From contig CM028330.1 of the NCBI GenBank assembly GCA_016647705.1, forward strand, positions 46,900,397 to 46,964,396: 64,000 bases of DNA, in the 5' to 3' direction. Under the pieces are notes generated by a model. That model saw only the letters and a program-made list of their open reading frames with translations. It was not told the origin of the DNA and searched no databases. Origin of the DNA: Eucommia ulmoides (Eukaryota > Streptophyta > Magnoliopsida > Garryales > Eucommiaceae). The first letter of the stretch is position 1. Every line of letters starts with the position of its first letter. The position numbers and the translations under genes are program-made. Below, piece after piece: positions 1-11,269 of the stretch.

Positions 1-490
1 TGATAAAATTTTGACTTCGTCGAGCTCCTTTTGTTATTGGAGTAAAGAACCGCTGAGTTATTGTCACAATAAATTTTCAATGGCCTTTCAATGCCATCTA
101 CTACATGCAGCCTAGTGATAAAGTTCCGTAAGTATATTCCATGATTGGATGCCTTATAGCAAGCAATAAACTCAGTTGCCATGGTTGAAGAGGCTATGAG
201 AGTCTACTTAGCAGACTTCCATGAGATAGCTCCTCCAACCAACGTAAAGATGTTGCTTGATATGGAGCGCCTACTATCTTGGCATCCTGCAAAATCAAAG
301 TCAGAGAACCCGATGATCTCCAACCTGTCTGATCTCCGATAAGTAAGCATGTAGTATTTTGTTCTCCTCAAATAACGCATCACGCATTTGGCTGCCTTCC
401 AATTTTGCATACCTGGATCACTCAAGTATTTGCCCAAAACTCCTACTATAAATGCTATGTCGGGATGAGTACAGACTTGAGTGTACATTA
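1..490 (-). pseudogene. copia A RNase H domain (end of pol)
   Basis: The stretch 204-488 reads the start of a copia RNase H: HPDIAF, then a connection region, then GFSDFDFAGCQDS, which holds the first catalytic Asp, and ISWKSAK. Across a frame break, 1-200 continues with ASSTMATEFIACY (catalytic Glu) and IYCDNNSAV (catalytic Asp), stopping at the window edge just before the usual KHIDI motif. The acidic residues are kept, so inactivation is by frame breaks rather than loss of the active site. Confidence 0.85.
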
Positions 491-521
491 GACTCCCTAT
501 TGCTGATGCATATGGAATCTT

Positions 522-1775
522 CTACATCTCTTTCCTTTCAAGGTCATTGTTAGGGCATTGATTGAGACTAAACTTGTCTCTTTTAGCTACGGGCGTATCT
601 CCTGGTTTATTGTCTTTCATGCCAAATTTACTTAGAACCTTATTGATGTAGTCCTTTTGTGACAACCCAAGGATACCTCGAGAACGATCTCTCACTATCG
701 GGATACCTAATACAAAAGAGACGTCACCAAGATCTTTCATTTCGAATTTCTTCCTCAAAAATTTCTTGATTTCTTGAAATAAGCCTACATCGTTGCTAGC
801 GAGCGGAATGTCATCAACATATAATATCAAGAAGATATATTTACTCTCACTGAACTTGTGATATACATAGTTATCAATGACATTCTCCTCAGAACCGTAC
901 GAAGTAATGACTTGATAAAACTTGTGATACCATTGACGAGAAGCCTATTTGAGACCATAGATGGATTTCTTAAATTTGTAAACCATGGACTTTGGATCTC
1001 TCGATACAAAGTTTTTTGGTTGTACCATATAGATCGTCTCGTCAATGTCTCTATTAAGAAATGCAGTCTTGACATCCGTCTGATGTAGCTCTAGATCAAA
1101 ATGAGTTACTAGTGCCATTATAGTTATAAAAGAGTCTTTCAAAGATACCAGAGAAAAAGTCTCTTTGTAGTCTATACCTTCTTTTTAAGTAAAGCCTTTG
1201 GCGACTAGATGAGCTTTATATCTCTCGATGTTACCCTTTGAATCCCTCTTGATTTTAAATATCCATTTACAACTAATGGGCTTTGCACTTTCAGGTAACT
1301 CGACGAGATCCCAAACGTCATTGTCTTTCATAGACTTCAACTCATCCTTCATGGCATTGATCCATTTTTGAGAGTGAGAACTACACATGACTTGACAGAA
1401 GTTAATTGGGTCATCTTCTATTAAACCAACACCATCCTCATGTTCTTGAAGAAAGACGATATATTCATCCAAAATTGCACTTATCTTCTCTTCAGTGGAT
1501 CTCCTTGATGGCACTTCTTGAGGTTGTTGAGTTTGTTCTATAGGTTGCGTTTGAGGAAGAATCTTATTGTTGTCTTGGTCTGGAACAATGTCAGGAAAGA
1601 AGAGCCTGAACCTGAACATTGTTATCCAGAGTCGAAATAGTGTCTTTAATAGCAATAGGTATAGAGACTTGATCACTGTCAATAATATGTTCCCCTTCGA
1701 AGAAAACTGTGTCTTGAACAACAATAGGTACAAAGACCTAATTACTTTCAATAGCCAATTCTTCTTTAAAGACAA
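522..1775 (-). pseudogene. copia A reverse transcriptase, broken into several frames
   Basis: Three minus-strand pieces cover one copia RT. 1185-1775 has a spacer and then the RT N-terminus (WINAMKDELKSM, then KWIFKIKRDSKGNIERYKA). 945-1142 carries QTDVKTAFLN, the first catalytic Asp, and IYMVQP. 522-830 carries the active-site box LYVDDIPLAS followed by KDLGDVSFVLGI. All catalytic Asp residues are present. Frames differ between pieces, so at least two indels separate them. The segment 1560-1775 also contains a duplicated hydrophobic stretch (LYLLLFKT, LYLLLLKT) from a local tandem duplication. Confidence 0.88.
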
Positions 1776-1973
1776 CCTTTGTTCTCATTCTCCCTCAAAC
1801 TCAACACCCTCAAGGAATCTCGCATTTCCCATTTCAAAGAAGGATCTTGATGTGGGATCATAAAACTTGAAGTCCCAAGAGCGCTCAACATAACCAACAA
1901 AATAACAGCTAACCATTCTTGAGTTCAGTTTTCTTTCATATGGCCTATAAGGCCATGCCTCAGCTGGACAACC

Positions 1974-2560
1974 CTAAATGTGCAAATGCCTAATACTAGG
2001 CTTTTTGCATGTCCAAAGCTCATAGGGAGTTTTGGCAACTGCTTTGTTGGGTACTTTGTTAAGGATGTGTACTGCGGTGTTTGAAGTTTCTCCCCAAAGA
2101 GACTCTGGTAAGGGAGAATGGTTGTTTAAAGTTTCTCTCCAAAGAGACTCTAGTAAGGGAGAATGACTAATCATACTCCTTACCATATCCTTAAGAGTTC
2201 GATTTTATCGCTCTACAACACCATTCATGCTGGGTTTGCCTGACATGGTGTATTGCGGAACAATTCCACACTCATTGAGGAAAATTGCGAAGGGTCCCAA
2301 ACATTGTTGTCTTGATCTATTATTTCTCCCGTAGTATTCGCCACCATGGTCCGATCTGATACTCTTAATTTTCTTTCCAAGGTGAAGTTCAACTTCAACT
2401 TTGAAAGATTTGAAAGTGTCCAAGGATTCAGACTTCTCATGAATCAAATATAGGTATCCATAACAAGAGTAGACGTCTATGAACGTAATAAAATATTATT
2501 CTCCATTCCATGAAGCTGTAGGGAATAGACTACATATATCCGGATGTATTAGTTCTAAGA
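1974..2560 (-). pseudogene. copia A integrase core
   Basis: Reading leftward on the minus strand: HPDICSLFPTASWNG and FITFID (first catalytic Asp, about 2540), SDHGGEYYG (second Asp) and NGVVER (catalytic Glu), then MVRSMI and a C-terminal part with [13 protein letters not shown]. All three DDE residues are visible. The C-terminal part contains a 45-base in-frame tandem duplication, copies near 2086-2120 and 2131-2165, giving [22 protein letters not shown]. The frame is broken between the first Asp and the rest. Confidence 0.87.
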
Positions 2561-3140
2561 TATTTGTAGCTCTCTCGACACCTAATTGTCGTTCGTTTGT
2601 CAGTTTCCTCTTGATGCACTCAATACAAACTTGAAAGTCTGTTAAATCCAGGGGTTCAAGAATTCTATCCGACACAAGTATCTTAATTCTCTGTTTAGAG
2701 ATATAACCTAAGCGCTTGTGCCATAAGGTGGCAGAATTTTTATTGAATTTTCACTTTGTTTGTAGTATTTCATTATAGGAACTAATGTCAAACATATATA
2801 GAATATCAATCAAAGAACCGGAACCAATAAAATTTGAACCTTGATAGAGACTAACTTTATTATTTTCGAAAGAACAATTAAAAGTTGATTTGTCCAAATT
2901 AGAAATAGAAATCAAATTCTATCTAAAAGACGGTGCCATAAATGTCTCATTCAAATCCAAACAAAATCCAATTTTCAACCGTAATCTAAAAGTCCCTTAG
3001 CTTCCACCGCAACTTTATTGCCATCACTCACAAAGATGAATCTTTTAGTATCACTTGGCGGTTAGCTCCACAAGTAACCCTACATAGTCATACTTATGTG
3101 AGCAGTAGCACCAGAATCTACCCACCAAGTATCCATAGGT
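2561..3140 (-). pseudogene. copia A protease and pre-integrase region
   Basis: Minus-strand translation near 3091-3120 gives WWVDSGATAHI, the copia aspartic protease active site with DSG intact. Leftward of it the reading is the poorly conserved linker and pre-integrase region, with residues such as a degenerate zinc-binding HHCC segment expected there but broken by stops. No long open frame spans the interval, so it is called from the motif and its position between gag and integrase. Confidence 0.7.
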
Positions 3141-3199
3141 ACATAAGTAAAATTAACTTCAGAATAAACCAAAAATAGAAGCATACCCTTTTTTGCATG

Positions 3200-3985
3200 C
3201 TAGGCGGCGTACTTGGAATACTCCTTCTTCATGTGTCCCTTCTTCTTGAAAAAGTAGCAGGTAAAGATCTCATCCTGCTTCTTTTATTTCTTCTGCTGAG
3301 AAGATCCTTTCGTAGCAACCTCAGCTCTCTTTTTTTTTCTTGCTCTGAAAGGTCAAGGCCAAGTGAGCACTTTCAGTCTTATCTCGCTCTTGTCTCTCTT
3401 CTTTTTGCACACAGTGAAGTATAAGCTCATTGAAGGACCATTTGTCCTTCTGAGTATTATAACTCACTTTGAATTGCCCAAAGTGTGTAGGAAGAAGGAT
3501 CAAAACTAAGTGCATGAGCAAGTCATCAAACAACTCTAACTTTAGTGCCTTTAGTTTTGATGCAGGATTAGACATCTTCATGATGTACTATCTTATGTTC
3601 CCTTTCCTTTATACTTCATTGCGACGAGTTTACCCAGAAGGTTACTTGCCTCTGACTTTCGTTGTTTGCAAATAATTGCTCAACTTTCTCCAAGAACATT
3701 TTGGCACTATTGCTCTCAACAATAGAGCCCCGAAACATTTTCGGAATGGTGCATTTTATAATCATCAAACACATCTGGTTGGACGGATCCCAATTTTCTA
3801 TTTTAACTGTGTTAAGGTTTTTCGGAGTAGAAGTAGGTCGTTCCTCCTGTAGCGCTTAATCCAAATCCATACAACCGAGAACAATTTCCACGGTTTCTTT
3901 CCAAGCCTTGAACTTCGTCCCATTCAGCATAGGGATATTGCTGATTTGAGTTGAAACATTTGGTGCAATAACAATAGAAATTGTA
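3200..3985 (-). pseudogene. copia A gag
   Basis: Near 3985-3865 the minus strand reads NIPMLNGTKFKAWKETV, then ending LGCMDLD and a stop, a typical copia gag N-terminus. 3321-3581 gives the middle of the gag domain (SYNTQKDKWSFNELI). Near 3230-3260 the nucleocapsid zinc knuckle reads CYFFKKKGHMKKEYSKY: the family motif is C-x2-C-x4-H-x4-C, and here the second and last Cys are Phe and Tyr, so zinc binding is lost. Confidence 0.82.
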
Positions 3986-4159
3986 TAGAGAACAAAATAA
4001 ACAAGCACATACACAAGCATATCATAAAATAATAAAATAAGACATGAATAATTAATCCAAATTTAAGGACCCAACTCAAGATACCTAGCACAACTTTAAT
4101 TCCTAGTATTTGGATAAAGGAATTAACTGTAATTGGTACTCTCAGCGCAGGAATCAAAT

Positions 4160-4480
4160 GTTGATAATAGATCTTATCAAACGATAAGCCTTTCTTTGGA
4201 TCAACTTATTGTTCACATGAAAGCTTGATAATCATCACACATTTATTCCCACAGGTATGTTTATTATTTGGCCAAACAATAACTTTCATTTGGGACGATT
4301 ATTGATTGCATAGATAATAACCATACTAATATAAAAATAATGTCTATTATTTAGTTAAATGATAACCTTCTTTTGGGCCAGTTATGGTTCGCATAAACAA
4401 CAAATATCAATGTTTAATATTCGGCCAAACAATAGTCTTCATTTGGGTCAGCTATTGCTCGCATAAAAAATAAACATTTA
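4160..4480. repeat. Imperfect tandem repeats of about 80 bp in copia A leader
   Basis: Four diverged units follow each other (near 4165-4225, 4256-4320, 4345-4405, 4415-4480). Each has the pattern ATTATTTGGCCAAACAATA, then CTTTCATTTGGG, then TTATTGNTCGCATAA. They lie between gag and the primer binding site, so they belong to the element's leader rather than to coding sequence. Confidence 0.65.
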
Positions 4481-4639
4481 TATCTCAATATCCCAAAATA
4501 AAATAAACTGCACAATAGAGATTACTTTGGTAACATATTATTTAATTTTAATTTATTTCAAGATATAAGATTATATTAGTCGATCGTCCTTATGGTCGGT
4601 TAATCGAATGTCGTGCAACGAGTTAAAGTTTCCGACATT

Positions 4640-5340
4640 AGGCATTCAATCGGTCAACTGGTCCTTAAAATTCGACTGATTGGATCTACCCTTAAGCCTT
4701 TGATTGACCGACCATGAAGGTCCGGTCGACTGAAATTGGGCAACCTTGGCATCCTGTATCGATCGGTTGACCGACCATAAAGGGTCGGTCGACCGATCTA
4801 TTAGAACCCAAAAAAAGGCATCCTGAATCAGTTGGTTGATCAACCATGAAGGGACGATTGACCGATCGATCCAAAGCCAAAAACACCCCTTTACTGAATT
4901 GGTTGACCGATTCTACCATAATTCAACCAAATCTAATTTCAATCACTATTGTGACCATGATTCAACCCGATTCTAAAAAAACTCAAAACATAAAAGTTAT
5001 GTATCTCGTTTTGAGATTTCTAAAGAATTTTAAATCACTTCAATCGGAATTTGGATGAGAAAGTTATAGCCAACATACGAACAAGTGTCAAAACTGTTCA
5101 AATGCAGTAACTTCAAGCCCAATTTTGACCTCGATGCAATCCGATTCTGGAAACGCTCAAAACATAAACATTGTATCTCTATTTCTAATATTTTCATAGA
5201 ATTTTGAATCATCTAAATATAAGTTCATATGAGAAAGTTATGGCCAACATACGAACTCCTATCAAAACTATCTGAACCCTCTCTGCACCAATCGGTTGAC
5301 CTACCAAGAAGGGTCGGTTGACCAACCTGTTCATGTCTAG
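4640..5340. repeat. GGTCGACC-type palindrome array in copia A leader
   Basis: At least six copies of GGTYGACC-like palindromes, mostly as pairs separated by ATGAAG or ATAAAG, occur near 4640-4920 and again at 5288-5328. The best pair, 4761-4798, forms a 16-base-pair stem (GATCGGTTGACCGACC against GGTCGGTCGACCGATC, one T-G pair) with a six-base loop. The repeats make several short antiparallel reading frames that should not be taken for genes. Confidence 0.7.
4950..5280. repeat. Tandem duplication of about 178 bp in copia A leader
   Basis: Two diverged copies (about 4957-5100 and 5134-5275) share CCGATTCT, CTCAAAACATAA, GTATCTC, GAATTTTRAATCA, and GAGAAAGTTATRGCCAACAT in the same order. The duplicated block lies between the two groups of GGTCGACC palindromes. 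Confidence 0.65.
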
Positions 5341-5768
5341 TTTGGATCTAAAATTTTCTACAGCGAAAACAAGCCAAAAAATCCAAAATATTGGGTTTTT
5401 CTTTATTTACCCCATCAGCGTTTTTTTTTGTTTTACGCCCCGTAACTCTTCCTCAGCCAGGCTTGGGCAGAATAGCAGAGCAAGTACAAGTATTAGTAGC
5501 ATAACAAAAATGCGTTCCTTGTCATTTAATATGTTTGCTCGCGGCAATTGTGACCTCTCGGGAGAATCGATGACTCCATCTTTGATGCACTGCTAGTTAT
5601 AAATAGCCCCGATTCATAATATTTATCACGAAATCATATAAATCATGCAAAACACAAATGTTTTCTCCCATTATTTTAACAAATAAGCAACTTTAATGTA
5701 AAAAACACAAACCCTAAAATTCAACGAACTTGAAAAACTCAAGAACCCTAATGATTTAACATGAAGTA

Positions 5769-5781
5769 GGCTATGATACCA
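5769..5781 (-). other. copia A primer binding site (initiator Met tRNA)
   Basis: The minus strand reads TGGTATCATAGCC, one base from the usual plant TGGTATCAGAGCC that pairs with the 3' end of initiator Met tRNA. It sits two bases inside the LTR end, which fixes both the orientation and the LTR boundary. Confidence 0.85.
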
Positions 5782-5783
5782 TT

Positions 5784-6300
5784 TGTTGGGATTTTATTCC
5801 CTATAGATCTAAATCTATAAGACCTTAATCAACATGTCAAATCACCAAGAGTTCTAATGTACACGTAAATTACGTACCTGGATCTATTACGATCAATTGA
5901 CTTCTGATACGGAATCCTGTGACAATCGATCACGAGAAGAACACGAATCGAGCAGGTATGTGGTATTCGTCATCCAAATCTTTGGAGTTTCTCAATGGGA
6001 TTCGCGATTCACTTCCAAATGAGGAGAAGTGAGCCGTCAAGATGATTTCGTATATTGGGGACCATAATCCTAGCATTAACTATTTATATGGTGTGATTAG
6101 GGCTTCTATAATCCCCTAATCACCCCAATAGTTTTCGGTATCTACTCATTTAAACCCATATTCTTTTGAGTAGTTTATGGATTTACCCAAATTAATTAGA
6201 TCACTTAATTTTAACCCATTAAATTTAAATAGCAAATATAATTGTGTTAAAATATGTTGCCCAAAATCAGATTAGGAAATAAAATTTCCTAACACTAACA
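5784..6300 (-). repeat. copia A 5' LTR
   Basis: On the minus strand the LTR starts TGTTAGTGTTAGG and ends AAAATCCCAACA, giving canonical TG...CA ends and 517 bp. A TATA box, TATAAATAG on the minus strand, is at 6080-6088. The adjoining primer site supports the inner boundary. The partner LTR is outside the window, so target duplication cannot be checked. Confidence 0.85.
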
Positions 6301-6339
6301 CTTTATGTTTTGAATGGATTAGGGCCTGATTTTTGAGAG

Positions 6340-6720
6340 ATTGTTGCGCTAATCTGGGCGAGAGAGACTCCATTGGCGCTTGAGGAGCTTCATGATCTTT
6401 TGGTAGGTCATGAGGGCTACATGCGACAGTTGGAGGCTGCAACTCAGCAACTTGTAGTTACTGCGAATTACATGAACAATATGAAATCTGGTTCGTAGGG
6501 ATAAGCTAATGTCAAAGGCTTTTACAAACCAAATGGGCTTCATCGTTCTCAACGCCAAATCGCAGGCTGAATGCAAAATGGCTTATCTCGTGATAGGCGT
6601 TGCTACAACAACGGATATGATAAACCCAACAACTCTACAAGGCATTATCAGCCCAAATGTCAAATTTGTGACTAGTTGGGCCACATAGCCAAGTTGTGCC
6701 CTCAATTGCATTCTAGTGAT
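6340..6720 (+). pseudogene. copia B gag C-terminal part with zinc knuckle
   Basis: The frame near 6360-6480 reads LALEELHDLLVGHEGYMRQL, typical of the end of a copia gag. At 6658-6699 the knuckle reads CQIC, D, stop, LGHIAKLC, matching C-x2-C-x4-H-x4-C with a stop codon inside the x4 spacer. Several further stops make it non-functional. Confidence 0.75.
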
Positions 6721-6739
6721 GTAACTGTTAATTGTGCCA

Positions 6740-7040
6740 CAACCTCCATGACAAAAAAGAAAAAAATAGCTCATTGATTTGGCTGCTTCTCATCATATCA
6801 TTGGTGATCTTGCAAACTTATCTATTCACTCTAAATATAATGACACTGATGAAGTTGTTCTTGGTGATGGTTGAGGTTTGGTTGTCTCACACATTGGTTT
6901 CTTTGGCCTTAGACTTACCTAAAAGTACCTTTATATTACGTGATACCCTTTGTGTTCCAAACCTTTGCAAAAATTTAATTTTTGTCCATCACCTTTCCAA
7001 ACAAAATAACGTTTTTGTTGAGTTTCATCTTTCTTAATTT
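6740..7040 (+). pseudogene. copia B protease
   Basis: The active site reads LIDLAASHHI where the family has LIDSGASHHI, so the DSG catalytic triplet is DLA. The frame continues VVLGDG, then a stop and frame change, then TFILRDTLCVPNLCKNLIFVH (written here only as recognisable family words: RDTLCVPNL, KNLI). This gives a clearly inactive aspartic protease between gag and integrase. Confidence 0.75.
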
Positions 7041-7129
7041 TTTGTGAAGGACAAGATCACGGGGTGATTATACAAAGAGGTGCATGTGAAAATGGCGTCT
7101 ACATATTTCCGCAATCATTGGTGGTTTCT

Positions 7130-7840
7130 TTTTCAAAATTAATTGCTAATGTGCATGGATAAACATCGATTGATAGGTGGCACAAGCATCTTGTACATCC
7201 ATCACTCAAAATAGTCCAAAATCTTGTTAACAATTTTTTTGTTCTAGTTACAACAATTAAATTGTTCTCATTTTGTAGTTCTTGTTCTATCAATAAAGCA
7301 CATCAACAACCTTTTCGTTCCACTATTCTTCAAAGTTATGCTCCTCTTGAAATTCTCTAAACTGATGTTTGGGGACCAGCTCATTATACTGAAATTAATG
7401 GATCTTGTCATTACCTTATTTTTTGTGATCACTACACCACATACATATGGTTTTATCCTATGGCTACCAAATCTGGTGTATCTAGTATTTTTTCGCATTT
7501 CAAAAACTTTGTTGAAACACATTTTCAAACCAAAATCAAAAGCCTGGACTCTGATAATGGTGGTGAATTCACTGCTCTAAAATCATATTCGTCACTTCAT
7601 AGCATTAGTCACTACACCACTGCTCCATACACCCCACTACAAAACAATATCTCTGAACGTCGGCATCATCATCTTGTTAAAATCGGTCTTACATTGCTTT
7701 ATGATGCCTCTTTAGCACTCTCATATTGGCCCCATGCGTTCCAAACGGCCTCATATCTCATAAATAGGCAACCCAGACCTATTCTCCAAAACAAATCCCA
7801 GTATGAGGTTCTTTTTGGTAAAAAAACCCAATTATCTTAA
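7130..7840 (+). pseudogene. copia B integrase; catalytic core still open
   Basis: The zinc-binding part reads WHKHLVHPS near 7180 and CSSCSINKAH near 7275. After a TAA at 7358-7360, one frame stays open from 7361 to 7840 and contains all three catalytic residues: TDVWGP (first Asp), SDNGGEF (second Asp) and ISERRHH (Glu), the last two about 34 residues apart as expected. It ends near KSQYEVLFGK. The open core is surprising given the state of its neighbours, but the stop just before it and missing domain start leave it a pseudogene. Confidence 0.85.
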
Positions 7841-8159
7841 GTTGAGAAAATCTGGATTTCTCTTATCCCCTCACACGACCTTACGATACCCATAAAGTGC
7901 AGCCCAAATCAATATCGTGTCACTTTCTAGAATATTCCAAAACCCAAAACACATACAAATGCTTGGATCCCAAAACTCACAAACTCTACATATCCCGACA
8001 TGAGTTGTTTGATGAAACCCAAACCCCAACCTCACTCGTGTATTCATCTCTTACCATGCTCACACACCTTCCACCGAAAGACCAAACTCAACTTTCTCTA
8101 TTCCTTGACGCATAGACACAACTAGTGAAAGCACCACTGTCACCTACTCGTCATCAGCA

Positions 8160-8720
8160 CCTACTCTATGGATAGATTCAAAGACCGTCTTGTTGCAAAG
8201 AGGTATAATCAACATCTCGGGCTTGACTACACAGAAACCTTTAGCCTAGTAGTTAAACCCACTACCATTCGATCTATTTTGACCATTGCTGTTATGAATG
8301 GGTGGGAGTTTAGGTAAATGGACGTTAACAATGCTTTTCCACATGGGGACTTAACTGAAATTGTTTATATGATACAACCCCCAGGATTTAAAGATCTGTC
8401 CAAGCCTAATCATGTTTGTATATTAATAAAAACCATCTATGAGCTAAAACAAGCCCCTTGGACTTGGTACACAACTATGAAAAATGTTCTTATTGAGATT
8501 GGTTTTCATAACTCCAAAGTTGACTTCTCATTGTTTATCTATAGACAATGCTTTATCACTAGTTATTTCTTGGTCTAGGTTGATGATTTTATGATTATAG
8601 AAAATAATTCTAATTTTGTGGCCTTTATTATTAAGCAACCGAGTGATAGGTTTTCTCTCAAAGACATTGGCCTTTTTCATTTTTTCCTAGGAGTATAAGT
8701 TATATCTACTCGGACAGGTC
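8160..8720 (+). pseudogene. copia B reverse transcriptase, active-site codon is a stop
   Basis: The reading runs DRLVAKRYNQ, GLDYTETFSLVV, then MDVNNAFPHGDL with the first catalytic Asp, then IYELKQAPWTWY. At 8577-8588 the YVDD box reads LV-stop-VDDFMII: the Tyr codon is TAG. KDIGLFHFFLG follows. The rest of the domain is recognisable, so this single change falls on the core of the active site. Confidence 0.85.
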
Positions 8721-8739
8721 TGTTTTTTTTTTTTTTTTT

Positions 8740-9593
8740 CACAACATAAATATGTTCGGGATCTATTAACCAAAACCAATATGATTGGTGCAAAGGATGT
8801 CTGCACTCCGCTTTCCACTAGCATATTTCTTCAACTGGTTGATGGCACAACTCCTATGGACAATTCAAAATTTCTTCGTATTATTGGAAGTCTTCAATAT
8901 CTTTCTTTGACAAGTCCAAATATTTCATTTGTTGTCAACAAGCTGTCCCAATTTATGCATAAATCAACCAGCACTCACTAGACAACAACAAAAAGGCTCT
9001 TATATTATTTAAAGCAAACCATTTTCCACGGTATACAACTTACTAAAGATAGAGCTCCTGGTTTAACAACTTATTCTAATACAGATTAGGTTGGAAATAT
9101 TGATGATTGTACATCCACCTCGTCTTACATTAGCTTTCTAGGATCCAATCCTATAGCCTGGATTTCAAAGAAATAATGAGCATTTGCATGATCCTCTACC
9201 GAAGCTGAATACCGAGCCCTTGCAAATGTAGCATCTGAGACCATGTGGTTTATTGCCCTTTTTAGTGAGCTTGGTTTTCCACTCAAAGCACCACTTCTAC
9301 TCTTGTGTGATAATCTTAGAGCCACCCATCTCAGTTTTAACCCTGTTCAACATTCCCAAATTAAACATATTCAAATTGATCTTCATTTTGTGTGTGACCT
9401 AGTTCAACATAGAACTCTCCATGTTCAACATATTTACACTCAAGATCAACTTGTTGATTTATTAACCAAGCCCTCCTCAAGGCGATGCATAGAAATTCTA
9501 TGTCACAAGATTGGTCTTGCTGATGGAATCTCAATCTTGCGAGGGAATATAAAGGAAGATTGCACAAATCAAGCCAACAAAGAAGATATTTAA
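8740..9593 (+). pseudogene. copia B RT end and RNase H
   Basis: 8781-8981 gives the RT-RNase H connection (FLRIIGSLQYLSLTSPNISF). After stops, 9060-9240 reads the first RNase H acidic motif and STEAEYRALA (Glu). 9243-9593 is open and reads LLCDNLRATHLS (Asp), KHIQIDLHFV and QLVDLLTKP, ending SILRGN, the normal C-terminus of copia pol. Confidence 0.85.
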
Positions 9594-9599
9594 CCTACA

Positions 9600-9840
9600 A
9601 TCATATTGTAATAAGGGCAGATTGCACAAATCAAGGCCAAGTCAATACATCCCAAAAACAAGTTGTCATTTACACTAAATCTTTATTGATTGTATGTTTC
9701 TTAAAATAGAGTTATAGTGCTATGTATATAACCTTGATTATAGATCAATACAACGTGTGGGAAAATCTTCATTGAAACCTTGTAGTTTTAAATTCCCACA
9801 CGAGTATACTTTTTTGTCCTAAATCAAGTAGTTTTGGATG
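9600..9840 (+). repeat. Probable copia B 3' LTR remnant
   Basis: Directly after the pol end comes non-coding sequence with a TATA-like TATATAACC near 9725 and GATCAATACAACGTGTGG, typical of the R region of short copia LTRs. A 24-base near-direct repeat (AGATTGCACAAATCAAGGCC type) occurs at about 9556 and 9614. The 5' partner is missing, so the borders are estimates. Confidence 0.45.
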
Positions 9841-9849
9841 TATAATTAT

Positions 9850-11269
9850 TGATAAGGTGATGCTCTTGGTAGATTGATTTTTATCAATTTATCTCCTATG
9901 TTTCTTTTTTTTTTAGCATTTCATTTGTGTTTTTAGTGCTTTTTAAGCTTATTTATGTAGGTGAGGTGAATTAGTGGAATTGGTAAAAAATCAAGGCTTT
10001 TGGAAGGAGTCAAAACACTGTCTGATCCTCGCTCCAATGCATTCCCAAGCTAGAGACTACTTAGTCCCAACTCTAGCGCACCATTACCCGCTACAGTGGG
10101 CTTCCCAAACTAGAACACTACCCAAACACTACTCTAGTGGGGTTCTGATCTACTCTAGTGCCCCACCAAACCAAACAATCTGATTGATGTGCGCTCCAGC
10201 ATGCCTCCCTTGTAACCCTAGATGCCGTGGCAGCGCTGAAGCACCCGAAAAGCCCTCTCCAACGCCCGTTCTGACGCAGGAGAAGCCTTTTAAGCTGAAA
10301 TGTAACGTTTTGGGGGTGCTATATAAGGATAAGCGAGCTGAGATTGAAAAGGGACTTTTGGGAGACAAATTTCAGAGACATCAAGAGGAAAAATCACAAA
10401 TTTGAAGGCTAGGAGATTAGAGTAGAGATTGAAGATTCTTGAAACTTTATTGATCCTAATTTTTCTTCCCCTCTTCTCTTTTTACTTCCTGTGCATGCTA
10501 AACTTGAGATATGTGATTGTTAATTGTTTGTGAATCATAAGTTTATGTTTTGATTTAGTTATGAACATGCATAGCTAGATCTTTTCTATCTAGGGGGGTT
10601 TGAATAACTTTGCGCGAACTATGTTTTGAGACTTTGATATCTGGTCATGTTTTAATCATTTGTGTTTTCTTTATGCTTATTCTCTAATTTATGCAAAAGA
10701 TAAATTGGATATCATAGATGTGTGGGATTAGGCCTCGACAGATGTAATTTTGCACATTGAGACCGGAGAAACACAACCCTGAGTATACGAGCGCAAAAGG
10801 CTGTATAGTTTGGGTAGCCATTAAATGGGTAGAACTTGACGATGGGATAATTAGTTAAATTGAATAAACATATTAGTTCAATTGATTATTCAAACTACGT
10901 TACTCAGCACTCGACAGAGGGACCGAGGTAACTATAGAGACCAATGGTTAATGATTGGTCATGAATTTCATTAACAAACTTGAAATGGATTAGCACGGTT
11001 TAACAAAATGACGTCAAACCCCCTAGAGCCCTTATTCTATTAACTTTCACCAATTCAATTCTACCATTAGCTATTTACTTCTTTGTTGATTATAATTTTA
11101 TTTGTTAATCTAATTTCCATCATTAAATCTCTGATAGTCTTAGTAAAATTGAGTTGTTCTAATAGAGATACTTAGCTATTTCTAGTTACAGTCCTAGAGG
11201 ACGACACTCGATTTTCGGATGACTTTATTACTTATTCGACCTCGTGCACTTACGAGCATACATAGCACA
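9850..11269. mobile_element. Probable solo LTR (gypsy-like)
   Basis: A 1420-bp block starts TGATAAGGTG and ends CATAGCACA. It is flanked on both sides by TAATTAT (9843-9849 and 11270-11276). It has no coding content. Its end region, with AGAGGACGACACTCG and CCTCGTGCACTTACGAG, resembles the U5 region of Athila-like LTRs. No primer site follows, so it is read as a solo LTR. A seven-base duplication is longer than the usual five, so the exact ends may be off by one or two bases. Confidence 0.6.

Larger units (their letters stand above)
1..6300 (-). mobile_element. Ty1/copia retrotransposon (copia A), truncated by the window edge
   Basis: Reading the minus strand from 6300 leftward, the order is 5' LTR, primer binding site, long leader, gag, protease, integrase, reverse transcriptase, RNase H, which is the Ty1/copia order (integrase before RT). 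The 3' LTR lies left of the window. Coding is split over several frames with stops, so the copy is dead, but many catalytic residues survive: protease DSGAT, integrase D and E, RT YVDD, and RNase H acidic residues. The leader between primer site and gag is about 1.8 kb, unusually long for copia, and consists of three kinds of repeat. Confidence 0.9.
6301..9840 (+). mobile_element. Ty1/copia retrotransposon (copia B), 5' end missing
   Basis: Plus-strand order gag, protease, integrase, RT, RNase H marks a second copia family. It begins abruptly at the copia A LTR edge, so copia A probably inserted into it or truncated it; its own 5' LTR and gag start are absent. The pol ends normally and is followed by an LTR-like stretch to about 9840. 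Confidence 0.85.

Noticed and set aside
4646..4919. Minus-strand frames rich in NRSVDRPFMV-type repeats
   Set aside because: They are translations of the GGTCGACC palindrome array; the same happens at 18779-18985 and 24090-24278.
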